Source: Isotricha intestinalis
Lineage: Eukaryota; Ciliophora; Litostomatea; Vestibuliferida; Isotrichidae
Assembly: GCA_023807065.1 (NCBI GenBank)
Contig: JAJJLU010000538.1
Span: forward strand, 1 to 33,174
Reading direction: 5' to 3'
DNA: 33,174 bases
The first letter of the stretch is position 1; every line of letters starts with the position of its first letter. The translations under genes and the position numbers were made by a program. A model generated the notes under the pieces. It was given only the letters and a program-made list of their open reading frames with translations. It was not told where the DNA came from and did no database searches. Of the stretch, positions 27,206 through 33,174 are shown piece after piece.

Positions 27206-28495
27206 TTAATCTTCTGTTGAAAATTCAGCATTCATTTCTTCATCTGCTAAACTTATAGTTCTTTTTAAATTTACAGGATCATTATCATCAAAAGTTAATT
27301 TAAAACCAAAATACATTCCAGGTCCAAAAATAAAAAAACCTAACAATAAAAAACTAACATTATATTTAAAAATTAAAATAATATAATTAGGTGAATCTGA
27401 AGGAATTAAAAATAAAAGTCCAGGAAAACTAAATATTCCCATTATGAGAAAACGAATAATTTTACGAGAAAATGTATTTCTATGCCAATTTATTATTATA
27501 TATTCTTTAGTGGAGTACATTTTTTCCATTAATTTTTTTGAATATAATAGACCATTAAACATACCTATTAACATTAATATTAATGACCCTCCAATAAAAC
27601 TTTCATTACTAAAATGTTTATATGAAGGAGCTATATCAGCTCCACAGTGATTTTGAATTTTATTAAGATATAATTCTTTATTTTTTTTGTCATTTGCAAA
27701 ATAATATAAAGGAAAAATTAATATGTATGCAAGAATAAAAATAACGTTTAATAATATTTTATTTTCCTCAATAAATAAAAAAAACATTTCATGATTTTTA
27801 TTATAAATTTTAAAAAAATAAAAATATAAAATAAATAATCCAATTCCCAATAATATACCATAAATAATTTGATTTAAACTATGAACTCCACCATATAATC
27901 TACTAAAAGCAATACATAATATAAAGAAAATGAAGAAACCTAAAAGACTAAAATTTATGATTTTTCTTTTTTCATCTTTAAAAACTTTATTTTTACTTAT
28001 TAATTTCCATAAACCTAAATAAAAAACTGTAGAAACTAAAGAATGACCACTTGGATTTCCATAACCAACATCACAATTAACTAATAATTTAATATTATCG
28101 TCTTGAAAATAAGGTCTTGGGTTTTGATATATTAATTTTAATACTGAAACCAAATAAGTTGATGATATTGTAGAAAATGTTAAATATAAAAAATAAAGGA
28201 AAGGATTGAAAAATAAAAAGATTACACACAATGGAATCAAACCTTTTTCAGATCCGAAATATGTAATATATTTTGAAAATAATTTTATTGTTTTAGAATC
28301 AAATGTATTTTGAATATTTTCGATTAAATCTCGATTATCTAATAAATTTCTGTATAATGGTTCTGTAAATATTACTAGTGTAAAATATACCGTTGTAATT
28401 ATTATTTTTGTTCTTGAAGATAAATCCATTATTTTTTGGAAAATATATTTTTTATAATAAAAATTATTTTTTATTATTTTTTTCAATAAATGCAT
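27206..28495 (-). CDS. PAP2-family membrane phosphatase (lipid phosphatase type)
   Basis: 429 codons from ATG 28495; Met23 (28429) is an equally good start and would remove a basic leader. It carries all three PAP2 active-site motifs: KLIYQNPRP (K120-x6-R127-P128), PSGH (148-151, acid/base His) and SR-x5-H (S198, R199, nucleophile H205). The position usually held by Asp four residues after H205 is Gln209 (HSLNQ); glucose-6-phosphatase-type members also have Gln there, whereas sphingosine-1-phosphate phosphatases have HSLWD. Spacing inside hydrophobic helices and further spans to the C-terminus predict about 8-9 membrane segments. It probably dephosphorylates a lipid phosphate (or sugar phosphate) at the lumenal face of the ER. 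The C-terminus is acidic and soluble. The substrate cannot be fixed from sequence alone. Confidence 0.88.
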   Translation of the reverse strand: MHLLKKIIKNNFYYKKYIFQKIMDLSSRTKIIITTVYFTLVIFTEPLYRNLLDNRDLIENIQNTFDSKTIKLFSKYITYFGSEKGLIPLCVIFLFFNPFLYFLYLTFSTISSTYLVSVLKLIYQNPRPYFQDDNIKLLVNCDVGYGNPSGHSLVSTVFYLGLWKLISKNKVFKDEKRKIINFSLLGFFIFFILCIAFSRLYGGVHSLNQIIYGILLGIGLFILYFYFFKIYNKNHEMFFLFIEENKILLNVIFILAYILIFPLYYFANDKKNKELYLNKIQNHCGADIAPSYKHFSNESFIGGSLILMLIGMFNGLLYSKKLMEKMYSTKEYIIINWHRNTFSRKIIRFLIMGIFSFPGLLFLIPSDSPNYIILIFKYNVSFLLLGFFIFGPGMYFGFKLTFDDNDPVNLKRTISLADEEMNAEFSTED

Positions 28496-29112
28496 TCTTT
28501 TTGAAGAAAGTTATTCGATTTAAAGAATTTAGTAAAAATTTTAATATCATAATTTAATTGAATTAAATTAAAGTCTTCAAAAAAGAAAGAAAGATTTTAA
28601 AGAAAAATTTTTGAATTTATTGCAAAATTATTTGTTAAAATAAATTTGATTGTTGTTTATCGTATTAATAATCATCAATATGTAAAAAAATTTGAAATAG
28701 CCATCAATTTGATATATGAATTAATTAAATTAAAAATTAGGAAAAAAATATTAAAAGAGATAAAAAGTTTTAAATTATGGAAGTATCTTTAACACTAAAA
28801 AAAATTAAATTTATTATGAAGAAATTAAAAATAATTTTTTTTTTAATTAAAAAATATATATTCTATCTCCTTCTAAAAATTTTTAAAGATTTATTATGAA
28901 AAAGAATTTACTGAAAAAGCTTGTTTATGATTATTTTTGTTTGAATAAGGGTGTATTTTTCATTTGTAATAATGTTTGAAAAAAAAATTAGGAAATTAAA
29001 AGTTCAAAAATAATTTTTTCTGTGTTATAAAATACTTTAATTAAAAGACACATTTATTAATGAATTTGATATTCTTTTCATTATAAAATAAATTAATTTA
29101 TTTAAAAATTAA
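28496..29112. other. shared upstream region of two divergent genes, no gene seen
   Basis: 617 bp between the divergently transcribed PAP2 and 7-TM genes. A 62-codon stop-free stretch without ATG lies at about 28603-28790 on the plus strand, a length that can occur by chance at this composition. No RNA gene is recognised. Confidence 0.5.
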
Positions 29113-30336
29113 ATGTCTGTCATTTCACAATTAATATATATTTTTTATCCTATAATCAAATATCAAAAAGAATTATCTACTAAATATAATGAACCAAAGT
29201 ATGTTTTTTATATTTTTCTTGTAATTTGGATAATATTTATAACATTAAATTTAATTGGATTAAAAAAAATGTGCCAAATAAATGTCTCATTAAAATTTGA
29301 AGAGTGGGTTTTGATAAGTGGAATAATTGAAATTACTTTATTAATACTTTATTTACGATATTTTAGAGGAGCTATTTTAATAACAATAATACAAAGTTTA
29401 CAAATAACAATTACTTTAATTATTTCTAGAAGATTTTTAAAAATTTATTTGTTTTTAAATGAAAGAAACTTAGACTTTCAATGTTATAATTTTTTTTTTT
29501 TAGTATTTATAATTTTTAATATTTTATTCATCATTGTAGATATAATATTGAATTTATCGGAAATATATTTTAAACAAATTATAGATAAATATGAATTACA
29601 TATTATTACTCCTCTAATCTTTGATGCTTTTGGGTTATTATCTTCTTTTTTTTTAATTATAATAGGGTTTAAATTAAAAGCGAAAATGATTACACATTAT
29701 ACTCACGAAAAAAAATCATCTGGAGAAGTAAATCAAAATAATGAAAGTTTTAATAACATTACTTTAAGTAAAAATATTACTTTTTATACAGAACAAAGAG
29801 ATCAAAGTAGATTCTTTAATCCAGATTATTATAATCAAACATTAAATTTCTATAATATTAATAACCCAAAATTAAATACTCAAAAAAAAAAAAAAAAAGA
29901 GAATTCTCAAACTTTTGAAATAGTTAAAGCTACAATAAAAGATATTTCTTCTCAATCTGAAATTTCTTTTGAAATTAGATTACTTCAATTAAATATTATA
30001 ATTTGGGTAACTTTATTTACTGATTTATGTGAATTTATATGTTGTTTTTTTAAATTATTTTCAAAAGATAATTATTATAGGAATAACAATGGAGAAGAAT
30101 TTCCCATAAATTTATTGGCTTATATTATTTTTTTGATTTATTTTATTTCTATGATATTTCAAAATTTTATGAATTATTTTGCAATTTATTTTCTTGTAAG
30201 AAACACTTTTTATCTCACTGACAATTTGAATGAAAATGAAAATAAAAACAATAAAGATAATAAAAGTTTTAATTTAAATATTAATAACATGAATGAAACC
30301 AATAAAAATATTGCAAATTTTTTAATATTAGAATAA
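29113..30336 (+). CDS. seven-transmembrane protein of unknown family
   Basis: 407 codons, ATG to TAA. Hydrophobic spans sit at about 31-50, 65-82, 87-106, 124-147, 164-187, 289-314 and 332-363. A hydrophilic loop of about 100 residues (190-288; Asn/Ser/Lys-rich) lies between spans 5 and 6, and an Asn/Lys-rich tail follows span 7. There is no signal peptide. Seven spans with a long loop 5-6 and a hydrophilic C-tail resemble G-protein-coupled-receptor-like topology, but I see no class signature (no DRY, NPxxY or equivalent), so this is topology only. It could equally be a THH1/TOM1-like or other multi-span protein. It is divergent from the PAP2 gene, and both encode membrane proteins. Confidence 0.82.
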   Translation: MSVISQLIYIFYPIIKYQKELSTKYNEPKYVFYIFLVIWIIFITLNLIGLKKMCQINVSLKFEEWVLISGIIEITLLILYLRYFRGAILITIIQSLQITITLIISRRFLKIYLFLNERNLDFQCYNFFFLVFIIFNILFIIVDIILNLSEIYFKQIIDKYELHIITPLIFDAFGLLSSFFLIIIGFKLKAKMITHYTHEKKSSGEVNQNNESFNNITLSKNITFYTEQRDQSRFFNPDYYNQTLNFYNINNPKLNTQKKKKKENSQTFEIVKATIKDISSQSEISFEIRLLQLNIIIWVTLFTDLCEFICCFFKLFSKDNYYRNNNGEEFPINLLAYIIFLIYFISMIFQNFMNYFAIYFLVRNTFYLTDNLNENENKNNKDNKSFNLNINNMNETNKNIANFLILE

Positions 30337-30899
30337 TTAGAATATTATAATATTGATATTTAATTAATATTATTATATAAATTTGAAATCAAAACAATAT
30401 AAAAATTGTTTGTTGATTTATAAGGAAATAAATAATTTCTTTTAAATTCAAGAAAAAAAATAAAAATGTGTCTATTGGTAAATTTCTCTCTAAAATAATT
30501 TATAAAATTGAAAATTTTCTTTTATTTTACAATTTTATTGTAAATTTATATTTATTTTGATAATTAGTATTATATATAAAATTTTTAATTTATTATTTTT
30601 TGTGAATACAAAATATTATTTACCCTTTATGAATAAATATCTTTTAAATAATAATATTTTTTCTATAATAAAATTATTGAAAGAAAATCTTTTAATGTAT
30701 ATAGATAAAGAATTTCAATTAATTTATTTTTAACTTTTTGTTAAAGTATATTAAATTTTCATTTTAAAAAAAGCTTTTTAAAATTTAAAATTTTCAAAAA
30801 TTTTGAATTTTTATCATTTTTAAAAATTCCTTTAATACACATAATTGAAATAATTAATTTTTAATGTTATTATAATTAATAATTTTTTCAAAGAAATTA

Positions 30900-31311
30900 A
30901 TTCATAATCCAAAAATTAATGAAATAGTTATAGTACCATTTACGTAATATAAAGATTGAATAAGGATATTGTGATCTTTCTTTGATTATTGAAAAATTTT
31001 ATGTTTTTTTTCTTTAAAAAATTATTTTTATTTTTATACTTTATATATTATTAAAAATCAAAAATTAATATCAAATTTATCACATAAATTATCTTTCATC
31101 CACATTTTTCTGAAATAATTTTTCTTTTTATTCTAAATTCAGTAATAGGTAATTCCAAAACATCTTGAATATCTTAAGTATTTTATACATAAAATAGGAA
31201 TTAATTCTAGAATAACTTAAAAGGTTCAGAACTGATTTCTTTAAAATATTTAAGGGTTGTTTGGTTTTAAAAATCATTAAAAGGAAAAAATACTATTGGA
31301 TTTTTTTATCA
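30900..31311 (-). pseudogene. possible decayed gene in a long intergenic gap
   Basis: The gap 30337-31384 has no intact gene. On the minus strand, one frame from about 31311 to 30900 gives coding-looking stretches (NQTTLKYFKEISSEPFKLF; DVLELPITEFRIKRKII) without a frameshift, interrupted by eleven stops, mostly TAA. That stop density is close to what random sequence of this composition gives, so the support is only that the peptides look protein-like. The rest of the gap (30337-30899) shows nothing. Confidence 0.25.
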
Positions 31312-31384
31312 TTGATTTCTATTTTATAAAATAAAATAAATTTAAAAAAAAATATTCAGAAACAAATAAAAAATAATTAAAAAA

Positions 31385-32773
31385 ATGGATTTAAGTTTCA
31401 CTAATTCTAAGTATAATCATAATGATAATATCAATAATAATATTATAGAACTTCCAAACAATTCAAATCTCTCAAAATTCAAAGATGATATTATTACAAT
31501 GTTAACTGAAATAGAAGAAAATCTAAAAAATAAATATAATTCATTACAAAATTTATTAACATCAACAATAAACTCATACGAAACTCGTTTAATTAATATT
31601 GAAAATAAATTAAATTTGCATACAACAAATATTAGTAAATTAATAATTGAAATAGATAAATGTGTAAATTTACTTCCAACTGAAAAAAAGAATAGTGAAA
31701 CTTTAATTTCTCATGAAATAAAAATACATAATCTAAATAAAGAAGTTACAGAAGCTTGTTATAAATATGATAAATTATTTTTAAATAATTTAGTTATTCC
31801 AGGTCAAATTGGAGATTATTGTAGATTTAAAAATGTAAAAGAATGTTTAAATTTTTTAATTACTCAAACTTCCACTTTAAATGATTATAAAGAAAAAATG
31901 ACTATTGATTTTAAAACTTTTAAATTTAAATGTAATGAATATTTTAAAAAGGTTTCGAATGATATTGAAAATAATAAAGAAGTTTATATGAAAATTACTA
32001 CTGAAAAAAGTGAAATTATTATGGATAATTGTAATCAAAAAATTAAAGAATATTTAGATAAATTAGAAGAAACTAAAATTGAAAATTATTCTTATACAGT
32101 TAAATTAAAAGAATCTAGTGATAATTTAATAAGTGAAACTAATAAAATTTATCTTTTAAAAAATGATATTTTTAAAAGCAATAATGAAGTAAAAAATATA
32201 TTTCAAGAAATGAATAAACAATGTTTAGAAAGTGTTTCTAAATTAAAAGTTCAATTTGATGAAATTAATAAGAAATTTCATGAATTAAAAGAAAAAGTTG
32301 AAAATATTAAAAATAAAAAAAATGAAATTCCAAAAAATTTAGAAAATGACAAAAAAGAACAAAATAAAATAATTCAAAATAATAATTCTTTACCAAATAT
32401 TCCAAATAAAACAAATCATCCTTTAATTTTATCTAATCAAAATGATAATTTAAGTAGTTTTGGTTTAAAAATATTTACTGACAATAAAACTAAACATAAT
32501 CCAAGAAAAAGTCTTCCTAAATTTAGAAATAAAAATTTTTCTTTAATTATTAGAGAAGGAAATGAAAGAAGTAAAACTAATGAAATTATTGATAAAAGAA
32601 GTAAAAGTAAAGAAAATTTATTATCTGTTAAAAATAAAAATGATAATTTCAATAAAATTTCAAAATTTAAATCTTCTGATAATCATTTAATTTATAAAAT
32701 GATTAAAAATGAAAAAGGAAGTTTAATGAAAACTTCTTCTTCGACTTATTTTAAACCTAAAAAAGGAATATAA
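31385..32773 (+). CDS. coiled-coil protein with a VIPGQIG...CRFKN signature
   Basis: 462 codons, ATG to TAA. After a short Asn-rich start, residues 28-130 and 155-310 form long charged helices typical of coiled coil. Between them, at about 136-153, sits a conserved-looking break: LVIPGQIGDYCRFKN followed by a helix. I have an impression of similar 'PG-IG-CRFKN' breaks in unnamed coiled-coil proteins of ciliates and other alveolates, but no characterised member. The C-terminal 130 residues are Lys/Asn/Ser-rich and basic. There are no membrane spans or catalytic motifs. This is the last gene before the telomere, reading towards it. A cytoskeletal role is a guess. Confidence 0.83.
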   Translation: MDLSFTNSKYNHNDNINNNIIELPNNSNLSKFKDDIITMLTEIEENLKNKYNSLQNLLTSTINSYETRLINIENKLNLHTTNISKLIIEIDKCVNLLPTEKKNSETLISHEIKIHNLNKEVTEACYKYDKLFLNNLVIPGQIGDYCRFKNVKECLNFLITQTSTLNDYKEKMTIDFKTFKFKCNEYFKKVSNDIENNKEVYMKITTEKSEIIMDNCNQKIKEYLDKLEETKIENYSYTVKLKESSDNLISETNKIYLLKNDIFKSNNEVKNIFQEMNKQCLESVSKLKVQFDEINKKFHELKEKVENIKNKKNEIPKNLENDKKEQNKIIQNNNSLPNIPNKTNHPLILSNQNDNLSSFGLKIFTDNKTKHNPRKSLPKFRNKNFSLIIREGNERSKTNEIIDKRSKSKENLLSVKNKNDNFNKISKFKSSDNHLIYKMIKNEKGSLMKTSSSTYFKPKKGI

Positions 32774-33139
32774 ATAAAAGTTTTTATACTTATTAGTGTA
32801 TTTATTATTTTGATTTTTTCAATTAATATAGACATAAAAAGGAAATTTATACTTATAAATGAAATAAATAATTTCTATAAAAAATATAAAATGATTTAAA
32901 ATAAATATATTAACATTATTTATATAAATGTTTTATTTTTTATAATTAAGATAATATTATGATGATTTTTATGTTTTGTAATTTTTTATTTTTCAATTGA
33001 TTGAAAATATAAAATATTAGTTTTTTATTTTTTACTAATATTTGATAAAGAAAATATATTAATTTATTTATTAATAATCATTATAATTTTTATTTATAAT
33101 TTTAACTGTAAACATAAACACATAAAGAATCAATTTATT
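32774..33139. other. subtelomeric spacer, no gene
   Basis: 366 bp of AT-rich sequence between the last stop codon and the telomere repeats. There is no degenerate telomere repeat, satellite or gene. The short distance from the last gene to the telomere fits the compact chromosome ends of ciliate macronuclei. Confidence 0.75.
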
Positions 33140-33174
33140 ATTGGGGATTGGGGATTGGGGATTGGGGATTGGGG
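33140..33174 (+). repeat. telomere, five copies of ATTGGGG
   Basis: The window ends in (ATTGGGG)5 without a single mismatch, starting abruptly after AT-rich sequence. The G-rich strand runs 5' to 3' toward the end, as telomerase-made repeats must. The unit is the Tetrahymena TTGGGG plus one A. With only 35 bp at the extreme edge and correct orientation, a chromosome terminus is much likelier than an internal microsatellite. Confidence 0.93.

Noticed and set aside
28603..28790. 62-codon stop-free stretch on the plus strand between the PAP2 and 7-TM genes
   Set aside because: It has no ATG and no family resemblance, and a few such stretches are expected by chance. Kept only as a note in the intergenic entry.
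30900..31311. A functional gene read with UAA/UAG as Gln and UGA as Trp
   Set aside because: Eleven stops in about 137 codons equals the random rate for this composition, and all intact genes in the window terminate at TAA, so read-through as a normal code is not supported.
1..33174. CRISPR arrays, bacterial operons, ribosome-binding sites, rRNA genes
   Set aside because: None seen. The gene content, the eukaryotic initiator tRNA, PP2A and the telomere all indicate a eukaryotic nuclear chromosome.

Overview
This is a very AT-rich (about 80% A+T by eye) eukaryotic chromosome end. The last 35 bases are five perfect copies of ATTGGGG (CCCCAAT on the other strand), which looks like a telomere, so the right edge is probably a natural chromosome terminus. 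The left edge cuts through a gene. A ciliate macronucleus is the best fit: TTGGGG-like telomere, dense intronless genes separated by short AT-rich spacers, Asn/Lys-rich proteins, a cyclic-nucleotide-binding protein, a TBC Rab-GAP and many coiled-coil proteins. All 18 protein genes end in TAA, and the full-length PP2A catalytic subunit uses CAA for Gln and TGG for Trp. UAA is therefore a real stop here, unlike in Tetrahymena or Paramecium. Whether UAG and UGA are stops cannot be decided from this window. A rumen (trichostome) ciliate is my guess, from general memory only.

Layout. 2-8526: five plus-strand genes (a 5'-truncated PH-like protein, two low-complexity proteins, two coiled-coil proteins). 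8616-12228: two minus-strand genes, a tandem cyclic-nucleotide-binding-domain protein and the PP2A catalytic subunit, the latter far richer in GC than everything around it. 12229-13430: a decayed non-LTR retrotransposon reverse transcriptase lying just downstream of an initiator tRNA-Met gene. 13705-15759: an uncharacterised small protein and an IFI44-like P-loop GTPase. 15760-17450: no intact gene, with a probable decayed coiled-coil gene. 17453-20614: a divergent pair, a Tul1/FLY1-type membrane RING E3 ligase and an Asn/Lys-rich protein. 20780-26605: a ubiquitin-like/B-box/Kelch gene and a TBC Rab-GAP gene, followed by a partial tandem duplicate of the segment that joins them. The duplicate carries a short chimeric gene and a TBC gene scrap. 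26606-29112: a gene relic and a PAP2 lipid phosphatase. 29113-32773: a 7-TM protein and a coiled-coil protein, then about 370 bp of gene-free subtelomere and the telomere.

There are no obvious operons or a single shared pathway. Several genes are signalling or membrane-trafficking components (PH, CNBD, PP2A, Rab-GAP, GTPase, E3 ligases, lipid phosphatase), as expected of a free-standing ciliate chromosome. The most unusual features are the 7-bp telomere unit, the RT relic beside the tRNA, the segmental duplication with its chimeric gene and two perfectly conserved blocks, and several gene relics.
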